64,000 nt of DNA from Luteimonas kalidii (lineage in GTDB: Bacteria > Pseudomonadota > Gammaproteobacteria > Xanthomonadales > Xanthomonadaceae), in contig NZ_JARXRO010000018.1 of NCBI RefSeq assembly GCF_029887935.1, forward strand, positions 205,114 through 269,113. Direction: 5' to 3'. Below the pieces are notes generated by a model. It did no database searches. It had not been told where the DNA came from and was given only the letters and a program-made list of their open reading frames with translations. The translations under genes were made by a program, and so were the position numbers. Of the stretch, positions 24,615-33,773 are shown piece after piece (position 1 is the stretch's first letter; the number at the start of each line of letters is the position of its first letter).

Positions 24615-25613
24615 TCAGGCGGCGACGGCGATCTCCGGCGCCACGCCCGCGGCCAGCGCGTCGAAGTAGTCGCGGGTCAGCCGCAGTTGCGCGTCGGCGC
24701 CGTCGGCACGGTTGACCACGGTCAGGAAGGCGCGGTTCTCGGGCCGGTCCTTCGCGTACCAGCCCAGGTGCTTGCGCGCGATCCGCACCCCGGCCTGTTC
24801 GCCATAGAACGCGTGCAGTGCCTGCAGGTGGCCCAGCAGGATGTCGCGGATCTCGGCCAGCGAGGGGCCGGGCAGCTGCTCGCCGGTGGCGAGGAAGTGC
24901 GCGATCTCGCGGAAGATCCAGGGCCGTCCCTGCGCGGCGCGGCCGACCATCACCGCGTCGGCGCCGGTGTGGCGCAGCACCTCGCGCGCCCGGTGCGGCG
25001 AATCGATGTCGCCGTTGGCGATCACCGGGATCCGCAGGTCGCCCTTGATCGCGGCGATGGTGTCGTACTCGGCCCGTCCGGTGTAGTGCTGGTCGCGAGT
25101 GCGCCCGTGCACGGCCAGCGCGGCGATGCCGCTGTCCTGCGCGATGCGGGCGATCGTGGGCGCATTGCGATGTTGCGGGCTCCAGCCGGTGCGGATCTTG
25201 AGCGTGACCGGCACGTCCACCGCGGCGACCACCGACTCGAGGATCCGTCCGACCAGCGCCTCGTCCTGCATCAGCGCCGAGCCGGCCCAGGCGTTGCACA
25301 CTTTCTTCGCCGGGCAGCCCATGTTGATGTCGATCAGCTGCGCGCCCTCGCCGGCGTTGTGGCGTGCCGCCTCGGCCATCACGGACGGCACGGTGCCGGC
25401 GATCTGCACGCTGACGGGCTCGGGTTCCCCGTCATGGTCCATGCGGTGGCGCGACTTGCGGGTGTTCCAGAAGCGCGGATCGCTGGTGGTCATCTCCGAC
25501 ACCGCCAGGCCCGCGCCCAGTCGCTTGCACAGCAGCCGGAACGGCTTGTCGGTGACCCCCGCCATCGGGGCGAGGATCACGCCCGGTTCGATGGAATAGG
25601 GGCCGATGCGCAT
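24615..25613 (-). CDS. dusB: tRNA-dihydrouridine synthase B
   Basis: A 332-residue FMN enzyme that reduces uridine in tRNA D-loops using NADPH. Signature segments are LAPMAGVTDKPFRLLCKRLG (residues 15-34), DINMGCPAKKVCNAWAGSAL with the catalytic Cys near residue 100, KIRTGW, VHGRTRDQHYTG and NGDIDS. In many gammaproteobacteria dusB is followed by fis, but here the next gene is the lipid operon in the same direction with no fis. Little 5' leader or ribosome site is visible, so it may be leaderless. Confidence 0.95.
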   Translation of the reverse strand: MRIGPYSIEPGVILAPMAGVTDKPFRLLCKRLGAGLAVSEMTTSDPRFWNTRKSRHRMDHDGEPEPVSVQIAGTVPSVMAEAARHNAGEGAQLIDINMGCPAKKVCNAWAGSALMQDEALVGRILESVVAAVDVPVTLKIRTGWSPQHRNAPTIARIAQDSGIAALAVHGRTRDQHYTGRAEYDTIAAIKGDLRIPVIANGDIDSPHRAREVLRHTGADAVMVGRAAQGRPWIFREIAHFLATGEQLPGPSLAEIRDILLGHLQALHAFYGEQAGVRIARKHLGWYAKDRPENRAFLTVVNRADGADAQLRLTRDYFDALAAGVAPEIAVAA

Positions 25614-25660
25614 GGCGCGCGCATTGTCGCAGCCGAGGCGCCGGCGCGCGAGCATCGCGG

Positions 25661-26374
25661 TCAGCGGCGCAGGTGGTAGACCTCGAAGCGCTCGCCCCCG
25701 TCGGCATCGAGCAGCATCAGCAGCTCGTCCGGGCCGATGCGGTACAGCACGCCGGCGCTGTTCTCCTCGCCGAAGCGCTGGGACTGCGGCGATCGCTCCG
25801 GCTCGTAGGCGCGCGGCGGATCGTCGTTGACGGTGGAGGCGCCGAGGAATGCGAGCCGGGTGTCGTCGCCGGCCATCGGATACAGCTGGCCGCTGCGGCG
25901 CTGCGACCCGGTGGTCTTGGCGAAGGCATGCCCGCAGGCCGTGGGCGAGATGCGCGCCTGGAACCAGGGATAGGCATACACCGTGCCTGCGTTGGACTGC
26001 AGCGACCGTACCCGCCAGGTGCCATCGATCTCGCCGAGAGCGAGCGCCGGCCGCTGCAGCAGCGTGCGCAGCGGCGCGACGTCGCCCCGGGCGTCGGCGA
26101 CCGCGTCGAGCAGCGCCTGCGGGGTCGCGTCCACCATCGCGCGATGCCGTGGCAGGGCGAGCCGGGCCCAGTCGCAGGGGTCGCCGGCGTCGTCCGGGCC
26201 GGCCTCCGGCGTGGGCTCCGGGGTGGCGGCCACGCTGCCGGCCGCGTCCGGCGCCGAAGGCGGGCTGTCCTGCCCCGCATCGCGCGCAGGCGACGGCGCG
26301 GCGGGCACGGACGGCGCGGGCGACGAACAGGCCGCGAGCAGCGCGACAAGCAGCAGGGCAGGGGTGGTGTGCAT
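25661..26374 (-). CDS. Predicted lipoprotein, DUF4893-like
   Basis: A 237-residue protein with a lipoprotein signal ending LLVALLAAC (lipid Cys near residue 16). A long Pro/Ala/Ser linker follows to about residue 65, then a folded domain (CDWARLALPRHRAMVDATPQ to YRIGPDELLMLLDADGGERF). The domain loosely recalls DUF4893 proteins of sphingomonads, which are uncharacterised; I hold that lightly. The start at 26374 has an AAGGAG ribosome site. It stands alone between rbsK and dusB, in the same direction. Confidence 0.6.
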   Translation of the reverse strand: MHTTPALLLVALLAACSSPAPSVPAAPSPARDAGQDSPPSAPDAAGSVAATPEPTPEAGPDDAGDPCDWARLALPRHRAMVDATPQALLDAVADARGDVAPLRTLLQRPALALGEIDGTWRVRSLQSNAGTVYAYPWFQARISPTACGHAFAKTTGSQRRSGQLYPMAGDDTRLAFLGASTVNDDPPRAYEPERSPQSQRFGEENSAGVLYRIGPDELLMLLDADGGERFEVYHLRR

Positions 26375-26476
26375 CCGCAACGCTCCTTGGAAGGACGCGT
26401 GCACCATCCCCCACCGGCACTGAGCCGTCCGTGAAAAGACCGGAGGTGCGTGCGTGCGCGCGCCCGCCCGGAACGA

Positions 26477-27484
26477 TCAGCCCGGCGACGCATCCTGCGC
26501 TGGACGCGAAGATGCCACGGCGCCCGGCGCGGCCAGGAGCGGCATCGCCGCCGCCGCTCCTTCGTGTTCGGTCGAGCGCGCCGCGTAGTGCGCCGCGAAC
26601 CTCACGTGGTCGGCGAACACGCGCTCGACCGACAGTGCCAGCGATGTCGCCAGCGCGCCGTTGAAGGCATCGCCGGCGCCGGTGGTGTCGACGACGGTGG
26701 CCTCGTAGGCCGGCACGCGGTAGTGCGCGGCCTCGTCGCCGCGGCACTTGTCCTCGCGGTGCGACACGAAGGCGCCGGCCGCTCCCAGCGTCACCACCAC
26801 GGTGCCGCGCGGCAACAGGGTGCGGCACAGGTGGTGGAGGCGCTCGTCGTCGGCGCTGGCGACCTCGCCGGCGTCGATGCGCTCGCTGCTGTGGCGCGCG
26901 AGCAGCGCCGCGAACTCGCTCTCGTTCGGCGTGAGGACATCGGCGACCGCCAGCAGCTCGCGCGTGCTGTCGGCGTTCGCGGGCGCCGGGTTGAGGATCG
27001 TGCGAACGCCCGACGCGCGCGCCAGGCGCATGGCTTCGAGCACGCTGTCGGCGGGCGACTCCAGCTGCGCCAGCATGATCCGCGCGCCGGTCACCGCCTG
27101 CGCCTGGCGGGCGACGAACTCGCCGGACAGGGTGCCGTTCGCGCCCGGCCCGATCACGATGCTGTTGCTGCCCTGGGCGTCGACGTGGATGCCGGCGGTG
27201 CCGGTGGGAGCCTCGCTGGCCTGGGCGCGCAGGTCGATGCCGTCGGCCGCGGCCAGCCGGCGGGCGAGTGCGCCCCCCTCGTCGTCCCCGAGTGCGCACA
27301 CGAACACGGTGGCCGCGCCGCTGCGGACGCAGGCGGTGGCCTGGTTGAAGCCCTTGCCGCCGGGGCCGGTGCGGTAGTGGCCGGTCCGGGTCTCGCCCGC
27401 GCGCGGCAGGCTGTCGCAATGCCAGACATGGTCGACGTTGAACGAACCGACGACGACGACGCGCGGGGCAGTGGCGTTCGGCAC
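26477..27484 (-). CDS. rbsK: Ribokinase (PfkB family)
   Basis: A 335-residue sugar kinase of the PfkB fold. It has SFNVDHVWHCDSLPRAGET at the N-terminus, the substrate motif GPGGKGFNQA, LNPAPA, NESEF and the C-terminal catalytic DTTGAGDAFNGALA (Asp base near residue 275). It phosphorylates ribose or a similar sugar. The neighbour 15 bases upstream is a nucleoside carrier, so it probably handles ribose released from imported nucleosides. The start is GTG 27484 without a clear ribosome site, consistent with coupling to nupC. Confidence 0.9.
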   Translation of the reverse strand: MPNATAPRVVVVGSFNVDHVWHCDSLPRAGETRTGHYRTGPGGKGFNQATACVRSGAATVFVCALGDDEGGALARRLAAADGIDLRAQASEAPTGTAGIHVDAQGSNSIVIGPGANGTLSGEFVARQAQAVTGARIMLAQLESPADSVLEAMRLARASGVRTILNPAPANADSTRELLAVADVLTPNESEFAALLARHSSERIDAGEVASADDERLHHLCRTLLPRGTVVVTLGAAGAFVSHREDKCRGDEAAHYRVPAYEATVVDTTGAGDAFNGALATSLALSVERVFADHVRFAAHYAARSTEHEGAAAAMPLLAAPGAVASSRPAQDASPG

Positions 27485-27499
27485 GGCGCTACGCGGCGA

Positions 27500-28798
27500 T
27501 CAGGCGCCGAGCCAGGTGAGGACGCCGGCAATGGTCGCCGTCATCATGGTCGCGATCGAACCGCCGAGTACCGCGCGCAGGCCGAAGCGCGCCAGGTCCT
27601 GCCGCCGCTCCGGAGCGATGCCGCCGATGCCGCCGATCTGGATCGCGATCGAGCTGAAGTTGGCGAAGCCGCACAGCGCGTAGGTCGCGATCAGGGTGCC
27701 CTGGGGCGTGAGCGACACCCCCTCGACGTTGCCGCGCAGGATCTCGCCCAGCTGCACGTAGGCCACGAATTCGTTGAGCACCACCTTGGTGCCGATCAGC
27801 CCGCCGACCGTGCCGGCGTCCTGCCACGGCACGCCGATCAGCCAGGCCAGCGGCGCCAGCACGTAGCCCAGCAGGGTGGACAGCGTCGTCGGCTGGCCGA
27901 GCGCGGCCTCCAGGCCGGTGATCTCCCCCAGCCAGGCCAGCGGCGCATTGATCAGCGCGATCAGGGCGATGAAGGCAAGCAGCATCGCGCCGACGTTGAG
28001 CGCGAGCTTGAGGCCGTCGGCGGCGCCGGCGGCGGCGGCGTCGATCACATTGGCCGTGGTCTTCTCCACGTTCACCCGCACGCTGCCAAGGGTCTGGGGC
28101 TCACCGGTCTCGGGGACCAGGATCTTGGCGATCACGATCGTGGCCGGCGCGGCCATGATGCTGGCGGTGATCAGGTGCTTGGCGTAGACCGCCTGCTGCA
28201 CCGGATCGTCGCCGCCCAGCAGCAGCACGTAGGCGCCGAGCACACCGCCGGCGATCGTGGCCATGCCGCCGACCATCAGCGTCAGAAGCTCCGACGGCGT
28301 CATCCCGGCGATGTAGGGCCGCACCACCAGCGGTGCCTCGGTCTGGCCGATGAAGGCGTTGGCGCACACCGACAGCGTCTCCGCGCCCGACACGCGCATC
28401 AGCTTGGTGATCACCCAGGCCATGCCCTGCACGATCTTCTGCATCGCGCCGAGGTGGTAGAGTACGCTCATGAAGCTGGCGAAGAAGATGATCGTCGGCA
28501 GCACCTGGAAGGCGAACACGAAGCCGAATTTGGACGGATCGCTGAAGTCGCCGAAGATGAAGCGCGCGCCCTCGGTGGTGAAGCCGAGCAGCTTGACGAA
28601 GCCGCTGGAGAGGGTGTCGAACACGCCCGCGCCCCACGGCGTGAGCAGCACGAAGGCCGCGATCGCCAGCTGCAGCGCCAGGCCGATGCCCACCAGCCGC
28701 CAGTCCACGCGCGACCTGTGGGTGGAACACAGCCAGGTCAGGCCGATCAGCACCGCAAGGCCGAACGCGCCGAACCCGATCCGCGCCACTGCTTCCAT
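27500..28798 (-). CDS. Concentrative nucleoside transporter (NupC/CNT family)
   Basis: A 432-residue inner-membrane carrier. It imports nucleosides with H+ or Na+. CNT signatures are visible: GFVFAFQVLPTIIFFASFMS, the core GQTEAPLVVRPY near residue 150, LKLALNVGAMLLAFIAL, and TKVVLNEFVAY with FANFSSIAIQIGGIGG near the end. First gene of an operon with rbsK. A plausible promoter is TTGCCG-N17-TAGGCT on the minus strand (28859-28831). The 75-base leader after it shows no regulatory element I recognise. Confidence 0.93.
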   Translation of the reverse strand: MEAVARIGFGAFGLAVLIGLTWLCSTHRSRVDWRLVGIGLALQLAIAAFVLLTPWGAGVFDTLSSGFVKLLGFTTEGARFIFGDFSDPSKFGFVFAFQVLPTIIFFASFMSVLYHLGAMQKIVQGMAWVITKLMRVSGAETLSVCANAFIGQTEAPLVVRPYIAGMTPSELLTLMVGGMATIAGGVLGAYVLLLGGDDPVQQAVYAKHLITASIMAAPATIVIAKILVPETGEPQTLGSVRVNVEKTTANVIDAAAAGAADGLKLALNVGAMLLAFIALIALINAPLAWLGEITGLEAALGQPTTLSTLLGYVLAPLAWLIGVPWQDAGTVGGLIGTKVVLNEFVAYVQLGEILRGNVEGVSLTPQGTLIATYALCGFANFSSIAIQIGGIGGIAPERRQDLARFGLRAVLGGSIATMMTATIAGVLTWLGA

Positions 28799-28830
28799 CT
28801 GATCCCGTTCCGGCGGCTGACTGACGCGGC

Positions 28831-28859
28831 AGCCTAGTGCAGGGCGCTGCCTGCGGCAA
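28831..28859 (-). promoter_or_regulatory. Putative promoter of nupC-rbsK
   Basis: On the minus strand TTGCCG (28859-28854) and TAGGCT (28836-28831) are separated by exactly 17 bases, 32 bases before the nupC start codon. Spacing is ideal and the hexamers are moderate matches. Confidence 0.5.
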
Positions 28860-28915
28860 CCGTGCCGCGGCCGGCGCGCGGCGCACCCGCGGTGGCGCGC
28901 GAGGGCGCGCCAAGC

Positions 28916-30043
28916 TCAGGTATCGCGCGCGATCACACGGTTTCGCCCGCTGCGCTTGGCGTCCTGCAGGCGGCGGTCGGCAGCGCCGAGCAGGGCCGAG
29001 GCGCTGCCGCCGTCCTGCGGAAAGGCCGCCAGGCCCGCGCTGAAGGTCAGGCCGACCGGCTCGTTGCCGCGGTCGGACGTGAACGGACGTTCGGCGAGGC
29101 TGCGCCGGTAGCGGTCGATCCGCTCCCATGCGCTGCCGATCGGGCACAGCAGCACCAGCACGAACTCCTGCCCGCCGATCCGCGCCAGGTGTTCGTCCTC
29201 GCCCAGCATCTCGCGCAGGTGGCCCGCAACGTGCCGGATCGCGCGGTCGCCGCCGAGCTGTCCGATCTCCTCGTACACGCGCTTGAAGTGATCGATGTCG
29301 ACCAGGCCCAGGCTGACGGTGCGGCCGTCGCGCCGCGCGGCCTCGAACATGCGCGGCAGCCGCTGCAGCAGCCAGGCGCGGTTGGGCACGCCGGTGAGGC
29401 CGTCGCGGCCGGACATCTCGATCAGGCGCTGCATGCGGTAGACCAGGGCGCTGGTGAGCAGGGTCATCAGCGCCAGCAGCACCAGCCGCTTCCCCTGCGC
29501 GGCCGCCGTCACCACGCCGTGGTCGATCGACAGCAGCGGTGCCGGCGCCAGCGCCATCACCGCGGCCACCAGCAGCGTGTACTGCACGATGGCCAGGCTG
29601 CCCACGTACAGCGTCAGACGGCCGTCGTTGCGCATCGCGGTGAGGGCGATCGCGAACAGGTAGAAGCACCACGTCCCGACGCTGTTGAGGCTGGCCGCCG
29701 GGTCGTGCAGCGCCAGCAGCGCCAGCACGCCGCTGATCACGGTCACGTCGTAGCTGCCGGTGGCGTAGGGCAGCCAGTGGTGGCGACGATGGTTGCGCGC
29801 CAGCGCCAGCCAGATCTGCGCCATCAGGTTGACGAACACCGCCACCCCGAGTCCCAGCAGCGTGCGCGTGGTGTCCTCGGCACCGAGCCCCGCAGCCAGC
29901 GGCAGTGCCAGCGTCAGCAGCGACAGCAGCGCGCGCACCTTCGCCACCAGCAGTTCGCCGCTGGCGCCGAGTTCGAGCATCACCTCGTCCGGACGCCCGA
30001 ACAGGGTGGCGAACATGCGCCTGAGGGAGGTGTGTTCCTGCAT
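28916..30043 (-). CDS. Membrane GGDEF-domain protein with degenerate GGQEF motif
   Basis: A 375-residue protein. Residues about 30-200 hold five to six hydrophobic helices. Residues about 215-375 are a GGDEF domain (DGLTGVPNRAWLLQRL, LVDIDHFKRVYEEIGQLGGD, HLARIGGQEFVLVL, LTFSAGLAAF, ADRRLQDAKRSGRNRV). The active-site loop is GGQEF near residue 291, where the third position is normally Asp or Glu and takes part in metal binding. The inhibitory RxxD site is absent. It may therefore be a weak or inactive diguanylate cyclase acting as a sensor or GTP-binding adaptor. The start at 30043 gives a membrane domain soon after. Confidence 0.85.
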   Translation of the reverse strand: MQEHTSLRRMFATLFGRPDEVMLELGASGELLVAKVRALLSLLTLALPLAAGLGAEDTTRTLLGLGVAVFVNLMAQIWLALARNHRRHHWLPYATGSYDVTVISGVLALLALHDPAASLNSVGTWCFYLFAIALTAMRNDGRLTLYVGSLAIVQYTLLVAAVMALAPAPLLSIDHGVVTAAAQGKRLVLLALMTLLTSALVYRMQRLIEMSGRDGLTGVPNRAWLLQRLPRMFEAARRDGRTVSLGLVDIDHFKRVYEEIGQLGGDRAIRHVAGHLREMLGEDEHLARIGGQEFVLVLLCPIGSAWERIDRYRRSLAERPFTSDRGNEPVGLTFSAGLAAFPQDGGSASALLGAADRRLQDAKRSGRNRVIARDT

Positions 30044-30150
30044 GCGGTCATCGGCCGGAGGGGTGGGGCGAGGATACTCCGCCGCCCGTCCGGGAATGGC
30101 GCGTGTCGCGGTCGCATAGACTGTGCGCGCCCCAGACACCGGAGACGACC

Positions 30151-31113
30151 ATGCGCTATCGCCGCCTCGGAGCCTCCGGCCTGCAGCTGTCGGCGCTGTC
30201 GTACGGCGCCTGGTTGACCGCGGGGTCGCGTCTGGGTCGCGGCGAGGCGCGTGAGCTGGTGGCGCTGGCCTGGGACCACGGCATCAATTTCTTCGACAAC
30301 GCGGAGAATTACGCCCACGGCGAGGCCGAGCGCGTGATCGGCGACGTGATCGCCGACCTGCGCCTGCCGCGCGACGGAATCTGCGTCTCGAGCAAGGTCC
30401 GCTTCGGCTCGGTTCCCGATCCGCGCCCGACCCAGGCCGGCCTGTCGCGCAAGCACGTGCGCGATGGCTGCGACGCCGCGCTGCGGCGCCTGCGGGTGGA
30501 CTACCTCGACCTGTTCTTCTGCCATCGCCCCGACCCGGACACGCCGGTGGAGGAGACCGTCCGCGCGATGGACGATCTGGTCCGCCAGGGCAAGGTGCTG
30601 TACTGGGGTACCTCCGAATGGCCCGCGGCGCTGATCCGCGAAGCGATCCACGTCGCGCGCGCGCAGCACCTGCAGCCGCCGACGATGGAGCAGCCGCAGT
30701 ACAACCTGCTGCACCGCGACCGGGTCGAACTCGAATATGCGCCGCTGTATGCCGAACATGGCCTCGGGACCACCATCTGGTCGCCGCTGGCCTCGGGCCT
30801 GCTGAGCGGCAAGTACGATGCCGGCGTGCCGGCCGACGGCCGCCTGGCGCAACCCGGTGCGGGGGTGTCGCTGGAGGGGCCCGAAGGACGCGCGCGGCTG
30901 GAGCGGGCGCGCCGCTTCAGCGCCATCGCCGCCGAACTGGGGGTACCACCGGCCCCGCTGGCGATCGCCTGGTGCCTGAGCAATCCGCATGTCTCGAGCG
31001 TGGTGCTGGGCGCGACGCGCCCCGCGCAACTGCTTGAAAACCTGGGTGCGCTCGCGCTGTCCGAGCGGTTCGACGAGCAGGTCTGGCGACGGCTCGAAGC
31101 GGCCACCCGATAA
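30151..31113 (+). CDS. Aldo/keto reductase, voltage-gated-K-channel-beta-like group
   Basis: A 320-residue NADPH-dependent reductase with the catalytic tetrad placed as FDNAENYAHG (Asp, Tyr), SSKVRFG (Lys) and FFCHRPDPDTP (His). GTSEWPAALIREA, EQPQYNLLHRDRVE and SPLASGLLSGKYD are typical of the KvBeta/YghZ group (AKR6/AKR14-like), which reduce aldehydes and methylglyoxal. The ATG at 30151 is reached from a close -10-like TAGACT at 30117-30122. Divergent from the GGDEF gene; no operon partner. Confidence 0.9.
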   Translation: MRYRRLGASGLQLSALSYGAWLTAGSRLGRGEARELVALAWDHGINFFDNAENYAHGEAERVIGDVIADLRLPRDGICVSSKVRFGSVPDPRPTQAGLSRKHVRDGCDAALRRLRVDYLDLFFCHRPDPDTPVEETVRAMDDLVRQGKVLYWGTSEWPAALIREAIHVARAQHLQPPTMEQPQYNLLHRDRVELEYAPLYAEHGLGTTIWSPLASGLLSGKYDAGVPADGRLAQPGAGVSLEGPEGRARLERARRFSAIAAELGVPPAPLAIAWCLSNPHVSSVVLGATRPAQLLENLGALALSERFDEQVWRRLEAATR

Positions 31114-31140
31114 GCGGCGACGATCGCAGAGGGCCCAGGC

Positions 31141-31168
31141 TTGACAGACAAATGAGAATCATTAGCAT
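31141..31168 (+). promoter_or_regulatory. Fur box and promoter of the heme operon
   Basis: TTGACA (31141-31146) and a -10-like TAGCAT (31163-31168) bracket a Fur-box-like 19-mer at 31148-31166, ACAAATGAGAATCATTAGC, that matches the classical GATAATGATAATCATTATC at 14 positions. Binding of Fe-Fur would cover the promoter. So the heme operon should be off in iron-rich cells. Confidence 0.85.
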
Positions 31169-31198
31169 TGTTATTCCCGATTGGCGAGGAGCGCTGCC

Positions 31199-31402
31199 AT
31201 GCTGATGAGTCCGGCCACACAGACCTTCCCGAGCCCCACTTCCGATTCCACCCTGTCAGGGCCGGCGCACCCGCACACCCCGTCGCTGGAAATCGACAGC
31301 CTGGGCCTGTTGCAGGGCCAGCGCGAGCTGCGCATCCGCCACGGCAACGAGACCTACCGGCTGCGCCATACGCGTAACGACAAGCTGATCCTCACCAAGT
31401 AG
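31199..31402 (+). CDS. hemP: Hemin uptake protein HemP
   Basis: A 67-residue protein whose last 30 residues (SLGLLQGQRELRIRHGNETY, then RLRHTRNDKLILTK) are the conserved HemP/HmuP domain. HemP is a small cytoplasmic protein needed for expression of heme receptors in several proteobacteria, probably as a regulator. The start is ATG 31199, seven bases after GAGGAG. The N-terminal half is Ser/Thr/Pro-rich and variable. It directly follows a Fur box. A 9-bp hairpin separates it from the receptor gene. Confidence 0.9.
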   Translation: MLMSPATQTFPSPTSDSTLSGPAHPHTPSLEIDSLGLLQGQRELRIRHGNETYRLRHTRNDKLILTK

Positions 31403-31412
31403 CGCCGTCCGT

Positions 31413-31436
31413 CGGCGCGCGTCCGTTCGCGCGCCG
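31413..31436 (+). other. Stem-loop between hemP and the heme receptor gene
   Basis: A perfect 9-bp GC stem (CGGCGCGCG / CGCGCGCCG) with a six-base loop begins 10 bases after the hemP stop and is not followed by T residues. It is more likely an mRNA-processing or partial-termination point that sets the hemP to receptor ratio than a full terminator. Confidence 0.55.
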
Positions 31437-31528
31437 CACCGCCCACCAGGCCCCGCAAGCCCGAGGCAAGTCCGCTTGCCCTGACGCCAGCTCCGCCTCC
31501 GATCCCGTTTCCGATCGCGAGACCGACC

Positions 31529-33769
31529 ATGCGTCCCACCCTGCTTGCCGCTGCCCTGGCCCTGGCACTGCCGCGCCTGGCCCTGGCCAATCCGGACACC
31601 GCCGCCGCTGCGGCGCCCGAGCCTGCCGACCTGGACCGGGTGGTGGTGACCGCGACCCGCACCGAGCGCGCGATCACCGATGTTCCGAACACGGTCGACC
31701 GCATCGACCGCGCGCGCATGGACGCGTTGCTGGTGCGCGACCTGAAGGATCTGTTCCGCTATGAGCCCGGCATCACCGTGACCGAGGGCTTCGGCCGCTT
31801 CGGCATCGGCGACATCCGCGTGCGCGGACTGGGCGGCAACCGCGTGCGGATCCAGACCGACGGCATCGCGGTGCCGGACGCGTTCTCGATCGGCAGCTTC
31901 TCCAACGCCAACCGCAACTTCGTCGACCTCGACACGCTCAAGGCGGTGGAGGTCGTGCGCGGGCCCACCAGCTCGCTCTACGGATCGGACGCGCTGGGCG
32001 GCACGGTCTCGTTCATCACCCGCGATCCCGGCGACCTCCTGGCCGACGGCGCGGACACGCACCTGGGGTTCAAGCTCGGCATCGAGGGCGACTGGAACGG
32101 GCTGTCCGGCGGCGCGACCGCCGCGTCCGCTGGCGAGCGCTGGTCGGGCCTGGTGGCGGTACATCATCGCCAGGGCCAGGAGACGGAGAACATGGGCGAG
32201 GTTGGCGGCACCGGCAGCGCGCGCACGCGGCCGAACCCGCAGCAGCGCGACGGTCGCAGCGTGCTGGCCAAGCTGCTGTACGCGCCGGACGCGCGGCAGC
32301 GGGTCCGGCTGACGGTCGAAGGCAACGAGGACGATGCCGACACCGACCTGCTGACCGCCCGGGGCGTCCAGGCCCTCACCGGCGCGGACAATACCCGCGT
32401 GGCCGCCCGCGACCATCAGAGTCGCACGCGCGTCGCGCTGACCCACGAGGTGGACGACGCCGGTGGCGGCTTCGCCGATGCGTTCGACTGGCAGGCCTAC
32501 GTGCAGGACAGCCGTACCACGCAGTACACGATCGAGGAGCGCACGCTGCCCGCGCCCACGCTGCGCGACATCCGCGAACGCAGCTTCGAGTTCGAGCAGC
32601 GGGTGGTCGGCCTGCAGGCGAACATGCGCAAGGCGTTGGACGCCGGCCGCGCGCGACACGAACTCGCCTGGGGCGTCGACCTGTCGCGCACCGATACCGC
32701 GCAGCGGCGCGACGGCCTGCGCAGCTTTCCCCTCACCGGTAGTTCGACCCCGAGCATGCCGCCGGACGATTTCCCGGTGCGCGATTTCCCGCTCAGCGAG
32801 ACCACCAGCGCGGCGATGTACGTGCAGGACGAGATCGCCTTCGCCGATGGCCGCTTCCGCCTGGTGCCCGGATTGCGCGTCGACCACTACCGGCTGCAGC
32901 CGGAACTCGACCCGATCTTCGCCGGCGACAATCCGGGCGTGGCGGTCGTCGATCTGACCGAGACCAGTGTGTCGCCGAAGCTCGGCATGGTCCGGCACCT
33001 GGGCGATGCGTGGTCGCTGTTCGGCGGTTACGCGCGCGGCTTCCGCGCGCCGCCCTATGCCGACGTCAACATCGGTTTCACCAACGTGATGTTCGGTTAC
33101 ACCGCCATCGCCAATCCAGGTCTCCGGCCCGAGACCAGCGACGGGCTCGAGCTGGGCGTGCGGTTCTCCACCGACATCGCGTACGCCAGCCTCGCGGCGT
33201 ATCACAACCGCTACGAGGACTTCATCGAGTCGTTTTCGTTCGTCGGGACGAATCCCGGCGACCTGATGGTGTTCCAGTCGGTCAACGTCGCCCGCGCGCG
33301 AATCCAGGGCGTCGAATTCAAGGGCGGCGTGGACCTCGGCGCGCTGTCGCAGGACTGGGACGGATGGTCGCTGCGGGCCGCGGCGGCGTGGTCGCGCGGC
33401 GACGACCGCAGCGCCGGCGTGCCGCTGGAATCGGTCGACCCGCTGACCGCGAGCTTCGGCATCGCATTCGACGCGCACGACTGGGGCATGGAGCTCGCCG
33501 GCCGCTTCGCCGGTCGCCGCGATCGCCTGCCGCCGGCGCCGGAAGCAAGCGCCGAATATTTCGAAAGCCCCGGCCATGGCGTGCTCGACCTGTTCGCGCA
33601 CTGGAATTTCGCGTCCGGCGCAAGCTTCAACGCCGGCGTATTCAACCTCACCGACCGCATGTACTGGCCCGCCGGTGGCATCGCCCTGGTGGGCGCCGAC
33701 AGCGCCACCCTCGATCGCTACACCGCGCCGGGTCGCCACGTGGGCGCGAGTCTGTCGGTGTCCTGGTGA
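31529..33769 (+). CDS. TonB-dependent heme/hemoglobin receptor
   Basis: A 746-residue outer-membrane receptor. It has a signal peptide to about residue 20, TonB box LDRVVVTATRTER, plug (DLFRYEPGITVTEGFGRFGI, VEVVRGPTSSLYGSDALGG), and a barrel ending VGASLSVSW. The barrel contains the FRAP/NPDL heme-receptor pattern in variant form: GFRAPPYADVNIGFTN followed 20 residues later by NPGLRPETSDGLELG. It takes heme from hemoglobin or free heme. Position after Fur box and hemP confirms the iron role. The ribosome site is weak (GAGA). Confidence 0.93.
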   Translation: MRPTLLAAALALALPRLALANPDTAAAAAPEPADLDRVVVTATRTERAITDVPNTVDRIDRARMDALLVRDLKDLFRYEPGITVTEGFGRFGIGDIRVRGLGGNRVRIQTDGIAVPDAFSIGSFSNANRNFVDLDTLKAVEVVRGPTSSLYGSDALGGTVSFITRDPGDLLADGADTHLGFKLGIEGDWNGLSGGATAASAGERWSGLVAVHHRQGQETENMGEVGGTGSARTRPNPQQRDGRSVLAKLLYAPDARQRVRLTVEGNEDDADTDLLTARGVQALTGADNTRVAARDHQSRTRVALTHEVDDAGGGFADAFDWQAYVQDSRTTQYTIEERTLPAPTLRDIRERSFEFEQRVVGLQANMRKALDAGRARHELAWGVDLSRTDTAQRRDGLRSFPLTGSSTPSMPPDDFPVRDFPLSETTSAAMYVQDEIAFADGRFRLVPGLRVDHYRLQPELDPIFAGDNPGVAVVDLTETSVSPKLGMVRHLGDAWSLFGGYARGFRAPPYADVNIGFTNVMFGYTAIANPGLRPETSDGLELGVRFSTDIAYASLAAYHNRYEDFIESFSFVGTNPGDLMVFQSVNVARARIQGVEFKGGVDLGALSQDWDGWSLRAAAAWSRGDDRSAGVPLESVDPLTASFGIAFDAHDWGMELAGRFAGRRDRLPPAPEASAEYFESPGHGVLDLFAHWNFASGASFNAGVFNLTDRMYWPAGGIALVGADSATLDRYTAPGRHVGASLSVSW

Positions 33770-33773
33770 GGCG

